Part shown: piece by piece, positions 15,801 to 24,002 of the stretch
Layout of the letters: each line of letters begins with the position of its first letter
Position numbering within the stretch: position 1 is the stretch's first letter
Origin: Acidobacteria bacterium 5-1
GTDB taxonomy: Bacteria; Acidobacteriota; Blastocatellia; Pyrinomonadales; Pyrinomonadaceae
Assembly: GCA_002050455.1 (NCBI GenBank)
Contig: MWZA01000222.1
Location: 1 to 36,044, forward strand
DNA: 36,044 nucleotides
Direction: 5' to 3'
Position numbers and translations under genes: made by a program
The notes under the pieces: model-generated
Seen by the model: the letters and a program-made list of their open reading frames with translations, nothing else
The model's database searches: none
What the model was told of the DNA's origin: nothing

Positions 15801-17357
15801 GGGAATATTGCCGTGTTTTTTCGGCGGATTTGTATCACGCTTATTTTGCAGCAATGATAAAGCCCGAATAAGTTTCGGTCTGGTGCAAGAGGGTTCGATT
15901 ACTTCGTCAATATATCCGCGTTCTGCGGCAATATACGGATTGGCAAATTTTTCTTCAAATTCGGAAACTTTTTCTTTGCGATATTCCTCGGAATTTTCCG
16001 CAATCTCCTTACGATACAAAACTCCAACTGCGCCTTCCGCGCCCATCACGGCAATTTCCGCCGTCGGATATGCAAAATTTATATCCGTGCGGATGTGTTT
16101 TGAAGCCATCACACAATACGCGCCGCCGTAAGCCTTGCGTGTGATAACGGTAATTTTCGGGACGGTTGCTTCGGCAAAAGCAAAAAGGAGTTTCGCGCCG
16201 TGACGGATAATTCCGCCGTGTTCTTGATTTACGCCGGGCAGAAAACCGGGAACATCTTCAAAAGTAATGAGCGGAATATTAAAGCAATCGCAAAATCTCA
16301 CAAATCTTGCGGCTTTGACCGATGCGTCAATATCCAAAACACCGGCAAGAAAAGCCGGTTGATTGGCAACAATGCCAACCGAATAACCGCCAAGCCGCGC
16401 AAAACCGACAACAATATTCGGCGCGTAATGCTCCTGAACTTCAAAAAAATAATTTTCGTCGGCGATTATTTGAACAATGTCGCGGATGTCGTAAGGCTGT
16501 GTCGAAACCTCCGGCACGATTGAGTTTAATTTTTCATCCGTTCGATTGCTCGGGTCGTTGGTCGGCACAAACGGCGGATTTTCCATATTGTTCGACGGCA
16601 CAAAAGAAAGTAATTCGCGCGTCAGCCGCAAAGCGTGTTCGTCCGTTTCAGCCGCAAAATGCGCCACGCCCGATATTGCATTATGCGTCATTGCGCCGCC
16701 AAGTTCGTCCTTGCTAACTTCTTCATGTGTAACGGTTTTTATCACGTCGGGACCGGTGATGAACATATACGAAGTATCTTTAACCATCACATTAAAATCC
16801 GTGATTGCAGGAGAATAAACCGCGCCGCCCGCGCACGGTCCGAGAATGCAGCTGATTTGCGGAACTACGCCGCTCGCCAGAGTATTTCGCAAAAAAATAT
16901 CGGCGTAACCGCCAAGTGAAACAACGCCTTCTTGGATTCTCGCGCCGCCCGAATCATTTAAACCAATAATTGGTGCGCCGGTTTTCATTGCAAAATCCAT
17001 TACTTTGACGATTTTTTGGGCGTGAGTTTCGCTCAAAGAACCGCCGAAAACCGTAAAATCCTGTGCAAAAACAAAAACTTCGCGCCCGTTCACGAGTCCG
17101 TGTCCGGTAATCACGCCGTCGCCGAGATATTTTTGCTCTTCCAAGCCGAAATCCGTTGAACGATGGACGACAAATTTATCAAATTCTTCAAATGAACCTT
17201 CGTCCAAGAAAAATTCGATGCGTTCCCGCGCCGCCATTTTTCCCGCAGCACGTTGTTTTTCAACCCGCGCCGCGCCGCCACCTTGTTCCGCCAGACGGGA
17301 TTTTTCCTTTAAAAGTTCGAGTTTGCTTTTTGCTGCCTGTTTGCTTGTCGGTTGCAT
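15795..17357 (-). CDS. acyl-CoA carboxylase carboxyltransferase subunit (propionyl-CoA carboxylase beta-like)
   Basis: A 520-residue biotin-dependent carboxyltransferase that moves CO2 from carboxybiotin to an acyl-CoA, probably propionyl-CoA or acetyl-CoA. Both crotonase-like halves are present. The N-terminal half has [30 protein letters not shown] and [14 protein letters not shown] with the oxyanion region [12 protein letters not shown]. The C-terminal half has [14 protein letters not shown] and [19 protein letters not shown], then [15 protein letters not shown]. The residue after GGAY, implicated in acyl-CoA choice in actinobacterial homologues as I recall, is Cys here, so substrate is not settled. 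The frame is open to 17483, but the family pattern begins near [19 protein letters not shown], so I start at ATG 17357. No ribosome-binding site is evident. The biotin carboxylase partner is not in the window. Confidence 0.9.
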   Translation of the reverse strand: MQPTSKQAAKSKLELLKEKSRLAEQGGGAARVEKQRAAGKMAARERIEFFLDEGSFEEFDKFVVHRSTDFGLEEQKYLGDGVITGHGLVNGREVFVFAQDFTVFGGSLSETHAQKIVKVMDFAMKTGAPIIGLNDSGGARIQEGVVSLGGYADIFLRNTLASGVVPQISCILGPCAGGAVYSPAITDFNVMVKDTSYMFITGPDVIKTVTHEEVSKDELGGAMTHNAISGVAHFAAETDEHALRLTRELLSFVPSNNMENPPFVPTNDPSNRTDEKLNSIVPEVSTQPYDIRDIVQIIADENYFFEVQEHYAPNIVVGFARLGGYSVGIVANQPAFLAGVLDIDASVKAARFVRFCDCFNIPLITFEDVPGFLPGVNQEHGGIIRHGAKLLFAFAEATVPKITVITRKAYGGAYCVMASKHIRTDINFAYPTAEIAVMGAEGAVGVLYRKEIAENSEEYRKEKVSEFEEKFANPYIAAERGYIDEVIEPSCTRPKLIRALSLLQNKRDTNPPKKHGNIPL

Positions 17358-17510
17358 ATTGATTAAGTTTAGCGAGTTTGCGGTATTTTGCAAATGATCA
17401 AAATCTTGAAATTTTCGGTTAAATTTCCTGCTTGATTTTACCAAGAATTTTTTTGACGAATAATGATGCTTGACATATTTCATCAGCGGTTTCGGAAGGA
17501 TTTTAATTTA

Positions 17511-18290
17511 TTAAACAACCATTCTTTTTCGGATACTTCGCAAAGCCCAATTTAACAACACAAAAGAAACAACCAGCAAATAAACCGTTTCGTAAATATG
17601 CCGAAACGCAAAATTGCCGTTCAAACAAGCGCGTGTTAAATCAATGACAGCTGTCGTCGGCAGAATGTACGCGATAATTTGCAGCCAACCCGGAAGCAAT
17701 TCGACGGGAAACCATGCGCCGCACAGGAAAATCGTTGAAAAGAAAAGCGCGAAAAATATATTAAAATGGTCAATCTCAAAAATATGGGCGGTTAATCCCA
17801 AAGCCAGACTGCCGAGAAAAAGACAACCGAAAGTCAGAGGCAAAATTGCCAGCGGCGTAAATGCTGATGTCGCCGAACCGAAAATTATCACTAAAGGCAA
17901 GATAAACAGCGTATCAATTATGCCTTTCGTAACTGCCCAGAGAATTTCACCGAAAGCAAGTGATTCGGCATTAACGGGCGTTGCCAAAATCGCATCGTAA
18001 GTTGATTGATAAACCATTCGGAAATACGCGCCGTAGGTCATCTCGAAAACCGCCCGCATCAAAACCGTAAACGCCAGAACGCCTGCGCCGACAAATGAAA
18101 GATAGCTCAAACCGTTTATTTTTGATGTTACCAACGCGCCGACTCCGAAACCGAAAGCGAAAAATGTAAAAATCGGTTCAATTACGGGCGCAATAAGTTC
18201 AGTTTTCCAAAGCCGCAAATAGACGCGCGAATTTCTTCGCCAAACGGCGAAAGCATCAATTAAGTCAACTTTTGAAAGGGCAAAATGCAA
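17511..18290 (-). CDS. ABC-2 type transporter permease
   Basis: A 259-residue integral membrane protein with about six hydrophobic segments. It has the ABC-2/NodJ layout: VWRRNSRVYLRLWKTELIAPVIEP at the start, a central cytoplasmic segment with YQSTYDAILATPVNAESLAFGE, and a last part with CGAWFPVELLPGWLQIIAYILP, a classic ABC-2 signature. It should form the channel for the ATPase encoded at 20089-20994, although three genes lie between them. The only plausible start is TTG 18290, one base after the DUF402 stop. The substrate is unknown; NodIJ-like exporters handle lipids, polysaccharides or drugs. Confidence 0.88.
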   Translation of the reverse strand: MHFALSKVDLIDAFAVWRRNSRVYLRLWKTELIAPVIEPIFTFFAFGFGVGALVTSKINGLSYLSFVGAGVLAFTVLMRAVFEMTYGAYFRMVYQSTYDAILATPVNAESLAFGEILWAVTKGIIDTLFILPLVIIFGSATSAFTPLAILPLTFGCLFLGSLALGLTAHIFEIDHFNIFFALFFSTIFLCGAWFPVELLPGWLQIIAYILPTTAVIDLTRACLNGNFAFRHIYETVYLLVVSFVLLNWALRSIRKRMVV

Positions 18291-18291
18291 T

Positions 18292-18783
18292 CTATGTTTC
18301 TTTATTAAAGGGAAAGTTCCGATTTTCGATAAGAGTTAATAATTTGGCAAGATTATCTTTCGTTTTCCTGATTAAATCTTCTGAATAATTAAAAATTTTA
18401 GAGTTTTCCTCAAATTCATCCAAATCCAAAATCTCATACGCAAAATCCTTCCAAACTAAGACATCAATATCTAAATCAATATAATCTAGAACACCGTTTT
18501 TGAATTTCGGCGGCAGATTGACATTGCAATAATAATTTCGCAAATCGCCGTCGGGTTCGTGAAACCGAAAAACATTATACCAAAGGTCAAGCCAATAAAA
18601 TTCGTAACTAATAGTTCCGCGTCTGATAACGCCGAGATGTGAATGTTTTACTTCTTTCTTAAATTCACCAACAAATATCAGCAGAGAATCTTTTTGCTCA
18701 ATCAATTTCGCTTTCCAACTTCGATGAACTTTTCCGTCAAACTTATATGAGTTGATTGTGATGAGTTTGTTTGGGTTGGTCAT
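18292..18783 (-). CDS. DUF402 domain protein
   Basis: A 163-residue cytoplasmic protein of the DUF402 family. Characteristic parts are the WLDLWYNVFRF segment, a YYCNVNLPPKF strand, and the acidic block GVLDYIDLDIDVLVW followed by YEILDLDEFEEN. The acidic and tyrosine residues in these blocks form the metal-dependent active site in the studied nucleoside tri/diphosphatase members, so phosphatase activity is an inference from family knowledge. It starts at ATG 18783, 3 bp after the hydrolase stop, and ends one base before the permease start, so it is translated within the operon. Its relation to export is not evident. Confidence 0.85.
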   Translation of the reverse strand: MTNPNKLITINSYKFDGKVHRSWKAKLIEQKDSLLIFVGEFKKEVKHSHLGVIRRGTISYEFYWLDLWYNVFRFHEPDGDLRNYYCNVNLPPKFKNGVLDYIDLDIDVLVWKDFAYEILDLDEFEENSKIFNYSEDLIRKTKDNLAKLLTLIENRNFPFNKET

Positions 18784-18786
18784 TAT

Positions 18787-19563
18787 TTAGAATTCAACGG
18801 TTGATAAAAAATCAATCAAAGCGGAGTTAAATTGTGCGGGCTGTTCGAGGCTGGAATAATGTCCGGCATTTTCGATTTTTACAAGCATTGAAGTTAAAAT
18901 CATTTTATTCATTTTTTCAGCAGTTTTGAAACTTGTTATTTTATCTTCTTCTCCGAAAATAAGCAGCGTCGGTATATTAATTTCTTCCAAAATTGGCGCG
19001 TGGTCTTTTCGTTCCGCCATTCCGCGAAGCGCGGCGATTGCTGCTTTGGGATTGACTTCAGCAAACATTTTTTCAATTTCTCCCACCAAATTTGGATTGT
19101 TTATCTTTGTATTTACGCAAATAAGAGTGGGCAGCAAATTATCAATCAAGGCTTGCGCTCCGCTTTTTTCTATCTTTTCAATTAAATTAAACCGTGATTC
19201 GCGCTTTTCTTCCGTATCGGCTGCATAATTTGTATCGAACAAAACAAGCGCGGCAAATTTTTCTGGAAAAAGTTGATAAAGATTGAAAGAAACATAACCG
19301 CCCATCGAAAGACCGCCGATGACAGCCCGTTCTATTTCAAGCGCGTCAAGAAGTTCGGCAACATCTTTCGCCATATCTTCCATAGAATTTATATCGGAAA
19401 AATTATGACTTTCACCAAATCCGCGCAAATCGGGCAAAATTAATCGAAAACCAGCTGCAACAATTTCATCAACTTGCGGCTGCCACATTTTTTGATAGAG
19501 CGGAAAAGCATGAAGTAAAATTATTGGTTTTCCGCTTCCGTATTCCTTAAAAGCTAATTTCAT
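18787..19563 (-). CDS. alpha/beta hydrolase
   Basis: A 258-residue alpha/beta-hydrolase fold enzyme. The nucleophile is Ser86 in the elbow GGLSMGGY. The oxyanion region is LLHAFPLYQKMW, and the acid and base appear as FGEEDKIT and ENAGHYSSLEQP near the C-terminus. LILPDLRGFGESH after the first strands is typical of the family. The frame is open further upstream, but residues before MKLAFKEYGSGKPI overlap UspA and do not fit the family, so I start at ATG 19563, 7 bp after the uspA stop. The substrate is unknown; 3-oxoadipate enol-lactonase-like or esterase activity cannot be separated by sequence alone. Confidence 0.88.
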   Translation of the reverse strand: MKLAFKEYGSGKPIILLHAFPLYQKMWQPQVDEIVAAGFRLILPDLRGFGESHNFSDINSMEDMAKDVAELLDALEIERAVIGGLSMGGYVSFNLYQLFPEKFAALVLFDTNYAADTEEKRESRFNLIEKIEKSGAQALIDNLLPTLICVNTKINNPNLVGEIEKMFAEVNPKAAIAALRGMAERKDHAPILEEINIPTLLIFGEEDKITSFKTAEKMNKMILTSMLVKIENAGHYSSLEQPAQFNSALIDFLSTVEF

Positions 19564-19570
19564 TTTTAAA

Positions 19571-20026
19571 TTATTCTTTCGGACTTCTGACGACCAAAAC
19601 CGAACAAGGCGCGTGATGGACAACTGAATCGGAAACCGAACCGAGCAGAAGTCTTTCCCAACGATTATAACCGTGCGAACCGACAATAATTAAATCAGCA
19701 TAAGTTTCTTCGGCGGTTTCAACGATGCGGCTTTCGGGCGAACCGAATAAAATTTCGGTAAAGACCAATATACTTTTGTCAGAAAACATCTCTTTGATTT
19801 TTTGAGCGGTTGCGTCCAAAGTTTTTTCGGCATTTTCTCGCGCAGTTTTTTCGATTTCGGTTGTCGCTGGCAAATATCCCGCGTATGGTTCAATCGCCAA
19901 CGGCACTGCCATATCAACAACGGAAATGATTTTGATTTCATCATTGTCAGAAAAACTAAAAAGTTTTAAGATATCAACGGCTGAATCGCTGTGTTTTGTG
20001 CCGTCAGTCGCCAGCAAAATTTTCAT
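19571..20026 (-). CDS. universal stress protein UspA family
   Basis: A 151-residue single-domain Usp protein. It starts MKILLATDGTKHSDSA, the usual first strand and loop with the nucleotide-contacting Asp. Near the end it has GSHGYNRWERLLLGSVS, matching the ATP-binding pattern G-x2-G-x9-G-[S/T], then HHAPCSVLVVR. It is therefore likely an ATP-binding type. I start at ATG 20026; the longer frame would overlap the ATPase gene and lacks similarity. GGGAG stands about 10 nt upstream. It lies in the operon between the ABC ATPase (62-bp gap) and the hydrolase. Confidence 0.92.
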   Translation of the reverse strand: MKILLATDGTKHSDSAVDILKLFSFSDNDEIKIISVVDMAVPLAIEPYAGYLPATTEIEKTARENAEKTLDATAQKIKEMFSDKSILVFTEILFGSPESRIVETAEETYADLIIVGSHGYNRWERLLLGSVSDSVVHHAPCSVLVVRSPKE

Positions 20027-20088
20027 ATCACGATGTCTCCCGAAAGTTAAAAAAGAATATAAATATGTTATACCTGTTTTACTTAAAA

Positions 20089-20994
20089 TCAAAAAACTTG
20101 AGTATCAAGAAGTCGTAAGAAAACATCTTCGAGATTTGAAGGTCGCAGAAGCATCGGACGCGAACCGTAGTTTTGCATTAAGAGTGTTAGTTGATCAGCG
20201 TTTTCGGCAAAATAAAGATGCGCCGTGCCGCGTTTGACGGCAATAAAATTTGCGTTTGTTTTTTGTAATGGAAGAGCATCGGCTTCGCGGACTTCTAATG
20301 CGTAGCGTTTTACCTTTTCGTAAATTAAATCACGCGGAATGCCATCTGCAATAATTTTTCCGTGCGCCATGACCAAAAGACGTTGGCATAACTTTTCTGC
20401 TTCATCCATATAATGCGTTGAAAGCACAATTGTTAAATTTTCGGCGCGCCGCAATTCTTCCAACTTTTCCCAGATTTCCTGTCGAACATTCGGGTCAAGT
20501 CCTGTCGTTGGTTCATCAAGGAGAAGAATTTTTGGCTTATGAAGAAGTGCGCGGGCAATTATCAATCTCCGTTTCATCCCGCCTGAAAGCGCGTCAACTT
20601 TTGCGTCCGCTTTTTTCGCAAGCCTGATAAAATCCAGCAGTTCTTCCGTTCTTCTAATGGCAAATTCCTGTTCAAGACGAAAATAGCGCGAATAAACCAG
20701 CAGATTTTCCCGCACATTCAAATCCGGGTCGAGATTATTTTCCTGCGGAACGATGCCGATTATTGAACGAATTTCTCTTTCATCTTTTTTTATATTGAAA
20801 CCTTCAACAAAAAGTTCACCATCCGATAATGGAGAACGACAGGCAATCATCCGCATTGTCGTAGATTTTCCGGCACCGTTTTCGCCCAAAATCGCAAATG
20901 TTTCGCCGCGCCGGACATTAAAACTAATACCGTCAACAGCGCGGAAGTCGCCGAAATTTTTTAGTAAATTTTTTGCTTCGATAGCGAAATTCAT
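20089..20994 (-). CDS. ABC transporter ATP-binding protein (NodI/DrrA-like)
   Basis: A 301-residue ATPase of an ABC-2 exporter. Walker A GENGAGKST is at residues 37-45, the Q-loop glutamine is Gln84 in IVPQENNLDP, the signature LSGGM is at 136-140, Walker B ILLLDEP at 156-162, and the switch histidine is in STHYMDEAE. The C-terminal 60-70 residues form the short extra domain common in NodI/DrrA-type ATPases. Its permease is presumably the product of 17511-18290. It starts at ATG 20994, 25 bp after marR, and follows the strong promoter at 21516-21545. Confidence 0.94.
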   Translation of the reverse strand: MNFAIEAKNLLKNFGDFRAVDGISFNVRRGETFAILGENGAGKSTTMRMIACRSPLSDGELFVEGFNIKKDEREIRSIIGIVPQENNLDPDLNVRENLLVYSRYFRLEQEFAIRRTEELLDFIRLAKKADAKVDALSGGMKRRLIIARALLHKPKILLLDEPTTGLDPNVRQEIWEKLEELRRAENLTIVLSTHYMDEAEKLCQRLLVMAHGKIIADGIPRDLIYEKVKRYALEVREADALPLQKTNANFIAVKRGTAHLYFAENADQLTLLMQNYGSRPMLLRPSNLEDVFLRLLDTQVF

Positions 20995-21019
20995 TAGAAT
21001 TTTGAGTTTCTAAATCGGG

Positions 21020-21460
21020 TTATGCGGCGGCGGCAGTGCCAGTCAAATTTTTCATTAGTTTCTCGAAAAGTTGAAAAAGAATAAGTTTTTCAGTTTCCGT
21101 AAAATTCAAGAAAGTTCGATTTTCGAGTTTAAGCCATTGTTCTTCTACTAAACTTTGGCGTTCATTTCCTTTTTCCGTCAAAAAAACTCGCACGATTCGT
21201 CCGTCTTTTTTTCCTCTTTGAATTCTAACATAACCGCTCTCTTTTAAGTTTTTAACCATTTTGTTAATCGTCGGCGTGGATAAATTAAGATTTTTTGAAA
21301 GTTCAATCTGGCTTTGTCCGTCCTTTTTCCAAAGCGAAATCAAAATAAAAACTTGTCCGCTATGCAGCTTTATCTCGTTCATTGATTTTTCGAGATTTAC
21401 CCAATAAGAGTTTGAAACAGGCGTTAATAGATAAGTTATTGTGTCTTCAAATTTTATCAT
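21020..21460 (-). CDS. MarR family transcriptional regulator
   Basis: A protein of about 146 residues with a winged helix: LHSGQVFILISLWKKDGQ, then SQIELSKNLNLSTPTINKMVKNLKESGYV as the recognition helix, and RGKKDGRIVRVFLTEKG as the wing. Flanking helices should form the dimer. Family members usually repress their own operon and respond to a small ligand. It is the first gene of the operon with the ABC exporter, so it probably controls export and the co-encoded genes. The start is ambiguous: ATG 21460 (chosen) has a leader of about 49 nt from the predicted start of transcription, while ATG 21496 would have about 13 nt. No good ribosome-binding site fixes it. Confidence 0.9.
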   Translation of the reverse strand: MIKFEDTITYLLTPVSNSYWVNLEKSMNEIKLHSGQVFILISLWKKDGQSQIELSKNLNLSTPTINKMVKNLKESGYVRIQRGKKDGRIVRVFLTEKGNERQSLVEEQWLKLENRTFLNFTETEKLILFQLFEKLMKNLTGTAAAA

Positions 21461-21515
21461 AATTTCATTAGCAAACAAATCATATGTTATTAACATCCTA
21501 ACTATCAATTGGCAA

Positions 21516-21545
21516 ATTATAATTTCTCAGTAATTTAATTGTCAA
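21516..21545 (-). promoter_or_regulatory. consensus promoter of the marR-ABC operon
   Basis: On the minus strand TTGACA (21545-21540) and TATAAT (21521-21516) both match the sigma-70 consensus exactly, with an 18-bp spacer. The region is AT-rich with short inverted runs (AATTG/CAATT) that could hold a MarR operator, though I cannot define one. The divergent gene at 21592 must have its promoter overlapping this one; a TATAAT lies on the plus strand at 21559-21564. Confidence 0.75.
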
Positions 21546-21591
21546 TTTTTATGGAATATATAATTTTTTTGAAATATATTAAAATTACAAT

Positions 21592-21999
21592 ATGGAAAAC
21601 CAAGTGAAAGATTTTGAGAAAAAAATTACATTGTTAAAAGAAACACGGCTTCAGCTTTTAAAGTTACATAAACTTTTGGTTGATATTGAAAGAGAAAATT
21701 ATGAAAAAGACAACGGTCAAATAACAAGCGGACAATTTTTGAACCTTTTGTTGAATGAGGAAAATTTTGCTTGGCTGAGAAAATTTTCGACCTTGATTGT
21801 TGAAATTGATGAAATGCTGGATTTAAGCGACGGTTACACGGAAAATATGATTGAAAAGCAATTTTCTCAGATGCGAAATTTGCTTGATTTGAAAAATGCC
21901 GACGAAGACTTCAAGACAAAATATCAAATGGTTTTGCAGAATAATTCCGAAGTTGCGGGAAAACACGGTGAACTGAAAAATCTTTTAGCGAGCAAATAA
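21592..21999 (+). CDS. hypothetical helical protein
   Basis: A 135-residue, highly charged protein predicted to be almost all helix, with coiled-coil character at the start (FEKKITLLKETRLQLLKLHK). I recognise no family with certainty. It has no cysteine, signal peptide or membrane segment, so it should be cytoplasmic. A central stretch NFAWLRKFSTLIVEIDEMLD may form the core of a helical bundle. It is divergent from the marR operon and shares its promoter region. ATG 21592 lacks a visible ribosome-binding site; the -10-like TATAAT at 21559-21564 would give a short leader. Codon use resembles its neighbours. Confidence 0.75.
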   Translation: MENQVKDFEKKITLLKETRLQLLKLHKLLVDIERENYEKDNGQITSGQFLNLLLNEENFAWLRKFSTLIVEIDEMLDLSDGYTENMIEKQFSQMRNLLDLKNADEDFKTKYQMVLQNNSEVAGKHGELKNLLASK

Positions 22000-22025
22000 A
22001 AAGGCGTGGACACCAACACGCCTTT
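22000..22025 (-). terminator. intrinsic terminator after the transaldolase
   Basis: A 9-bp perfect stem, 22000-22008 with 22017-22025, closes an 8-nt loop. On the minus strand it runs into TTTTTATTT, a good terminator for the transaldolase gene and the whole hslV-to-tal run. On the plus strand only three T follow, so termination of the convergent gene is weaker. Confidence 0.8.
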
Positions 22026-22044
22026 AAGTCTATAATTTGAAAAA

Positions 22045-22695
22045 TTATTTTCTACCGCTTTTCTTCCAATCATCTAAAAATGAGTTTAAGCCTTTGTCGG
22101 TCAAAGGGTGTTGGATGAGCTGATTAAGCACTTTAAAGGGAACGGTCGCCACGTCTGCGCCTGCCAAAGCGCAATCAACAATGTGTATCGGATGGCGAAT
22201 GCTCGCTGCCAAAACTTCGGTTTCAAACCCGTAGTTTTCATAAATCTGGATAATATCACGAATAAGCTGCATACCGTTTTCTGAAATATCGTCAAGCCGT
22301 CCGATAAACGGAGAAATATAACTCGCGCCCGCCTTTGCTGCGAGAAGTGCTTGGGAAGCCGAGAAACACAGCGTTACATTAACCTTTGTGCCTTCATCGC
22401 GAAAAATGCGGGTCGCTTTCAAACCATCCCAAGTTAATGGACATTTTACAACAACGTTAGACGCGATTTTCGCTAATTCACGTCCTTGTTTTAACATTCC
22501 TTTAGTGTCCAAAGCCGTAACTTCCGCCGAAACATCGCCTTTAACAATCTCGCAAATCTCAGCAATTCGTTTATTAAAATCAACATCGCCTTCTTTTGCC
22601 ACCAATGACGGATTAGTTGTAACTCCATCAATCAAGTTAAGTTCGTTGGCTTCTTTAATTTCATCTAAATTCGCCGTATCAATAAAAAACTTCAT
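22045..22695 (-). CDS. transaldolase, fructose-6-phosphate aldolase-like subfamily
   Basis: A 216-residue class I aldolase-fold enzyme of the small transaldolase/FSA (TalC-type) group, moving a dihydroxyacetone unit in the pentose phosphate pathway. The Schiff-base lysine is Lys84 in NVVVKCPLT. Other marks are [48 protein letters not shown] and SPFIGRLDD. Its length is typical for this subfamily, about 100 residues shorter than the classical TalB type. AAAGGAG stands 7 nt before ATG 22695. It is the last gene before the terminator at 22000-22025. Whether it acts as transaldolase or as fructose-6-phosphate aldolase cannot be told here. Confidence 0.93.
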   Translation of the reverse strand: MKFFIDTANLDEIKEANELNLIDGVTTNPSLVAKEGDVDFNKRIAEICEIVKGDVSAEVTALDTKGMLKQGRELAKIASNVVVKCPLTWDGLKATRIFRDEGTKVNVTLCFSASQALLAAKAGASYISPFIGRLDDISENGMQLIRDIIQIYENYGFETEVLAASIRHPIHIVDCALAGADVATVPFKVLNQLIQHPLTDKGLNSFLDDWKKSGRK

Positions 22696-22719
22696 TGCAT
22701 TTCTCCTTTCAACTTTGCT

Positions 22720-23220
22720 TTATTTGTTCGGAACTATACTCAATAATAAATTTATTGCCAGAATAACCAAACTCGTAATAGCAAAACCTTTATTTTTTCC
22801 GTATTTCAACGCAATAATACTTGAAATAGCTCCGCTAATCAATAAAAGCAACCAAATAATAAAAGAACTTGAGGTCAGAAAACTTATTGTGTCATTGTAA
22901 TTTAACTCGTTCAGATACAGCCATTGCCAGTAATTATGCGTCAGAGCCAACACAATAGGCGCGACTTCAATGATTTTAAAACCCTGATAAGTTACTTTTT
23001 CTTTGATATTTGTGAGCTTATTTGTATCTTTGTTTTGTAAAATTGTTTCATTTGAAGTTTCAAATTCAATCGGCGATTGTTTTGTAAAATTGTTCAAAAC
23101 TGCGGTCTTGGCATTTGCTGGATTATTTTTTGCCGATAAAATTAACCGCGTTCCGTCTTCGAGGCAAAATTCAAGCGTATTATCAAGATAATCAACATTG
23201 CATTTCGGACAGCATTTCAT
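22720..23220 (-). CDS. zinc-ribbon membrane protein of unknown function
   Basis: A 166-residue protein starting with a zinc-ribbon-like motif, MKCCPKCNVDY followed by FCLEDGTRL, which offers CxxC and a further Cys. A polar linker of about 60 residues follows, then three hydrophobic segments in the last 90 residues, including FIIWLLLLISGAISSIIAL and GFAITSLVILAINLLLSIV. The N-terminal ribbon CPKC...FCLEDG resembles the one on many proteins of Blastocatellia, where it precedes varied domains. The start ATG 23220 shares its A with the TGA of the FAH gene, so the two are translationally coupled. No function is assigned. Confidence 0.75.
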   Translation of the reverse strand: MKCCPKCNVDYLDNTLEFCLEDGTRLILSAKNNPANAKTAVLNNFTKQSPIEFETSNETILQNKDTNKLTNIKEKVTYQGFKIIEVAPIVLALTHNYWQWLYLNELNYNDTISFLTSSSFIIWLLLLISGAISSIIALKYGKNKGFAITSLVILAINLLLSIVPNK

Positions 23221-23996
23221 CAATTTAATTTTTTTATCGGATTTCTTAAAGTTCCGATTCCTTCAATTTCAACCTCAACAATATCGCCGTCATTTAGTTT
23301 TGAAACACCCGACGGCGTTCCTGTGGCGATAATATCGCCCGCATTTAAAGTCATCTGATTTGAAATATATCTTATCAAAAATGGAACCGGGAAAACCATC
23401 TGCGAAGTTCGTCCTGTTTGTTTAATTACGCCGTTGACTTTTGTTATTACGCGAATGTCCGCAACGTCCAATTCGGTTTCGATAAATGCGCCAATCGGAC
23501 AAAAAGTGTCAAATGATTTGGCGCGGGTGAACTGAACATCTTGGCGTTGCAAATCTCTCGCGGTAATATCATTTAAGCAAGTGTAACCGAAAACATATTC
23601 AAGCGGATTATCATTTTCGGATAAGTTTTTACAACTGCGTCTGATAACGACGGCAAGTTCGCCTTCATGTTCAATTTGGTTTGATAGTTTGGGAATAAAA
23701 ATCGCTTCACCTTCGGTAATAATTGCAGACGGTGCTTTTAGAAAGAGAAGCGGTTCTTTCGGAACTTTGTTGCCGAGTTCGGCGGCGTGCTCGGCGTAAT
23801 TGCGCCCGACGCAGACGATTTTTGAAGGCGAAGCGGGCGGAAGAAATTTTACGTTTTCAATCTTTATGTATTTGGTTAATTTAACTGCGCCGCTTGGCAG
23901 GTTTACATCTTCTAAATCATCAAGCGGGAAAACCGAATCATTATTGACTGCTCCCCAATGTTTTACGTTTTTATACTCAAAATGGCAAAGTTTCAT
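23220..23996 (-). CDS. fumarylacetoacetate hydrolase family protein
   Basis: A 258-residue enzyme of the FAH superfamily, which cleaves or decarboxylates beta-diketo or oxo acids with a divalent metal. The metal ligands are visible as Glu111 and Glu113 in IEHEGELAVVI and Asp143 in LNDITARDLQ. SKIVCVGRNYAEHAAELG and GDIIATGTPSGVS are family signatures. The reaction could be acylpyruvase, oxaloacetate decarboxylase or 2-hydroxyhepta-diene-dioate isomerase; the sequence does not decide. It starts at ATG 23996, 6 bp after the lipoprotein stop, and overlaps the next gene by one base. Confidence 0.92.
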   Translation of the reverse strand: MKLCHFEYKNVKHWGAVNNDSVFPLDDLEDVNLPSGAVKLTKYIKIENVKFLPPASPSKIVCVGRNYAEHAAELGNKVPKEPLLFLKAPSAIITEGEAIFIPKLSNQIEHEGELAVVIRRSCKNLSENDNPLEYVFGYTCLNDITARDLQRQDVQFTRAKSFDTFCPIGAFIETELDVADIRVITKVNGVIKQTGRTSQMVFPVPFLIRYISNQMTLNAGDIIATGTPSGVSKLNDGDIVEVEIEGIGTLRNPIKKLN

Positions 23997-24002
23997 ACAA
24001 TT

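Noticed and set aside
15665-15871. Plus-strand frame of 68 residues
   Set aside because: Its first part is the palindromic repeat and its last part is antisense to the carboxyltransferase gene. Only the middle resembles the tiny gene at 29157, so I treat it as a relic and not as a gene.
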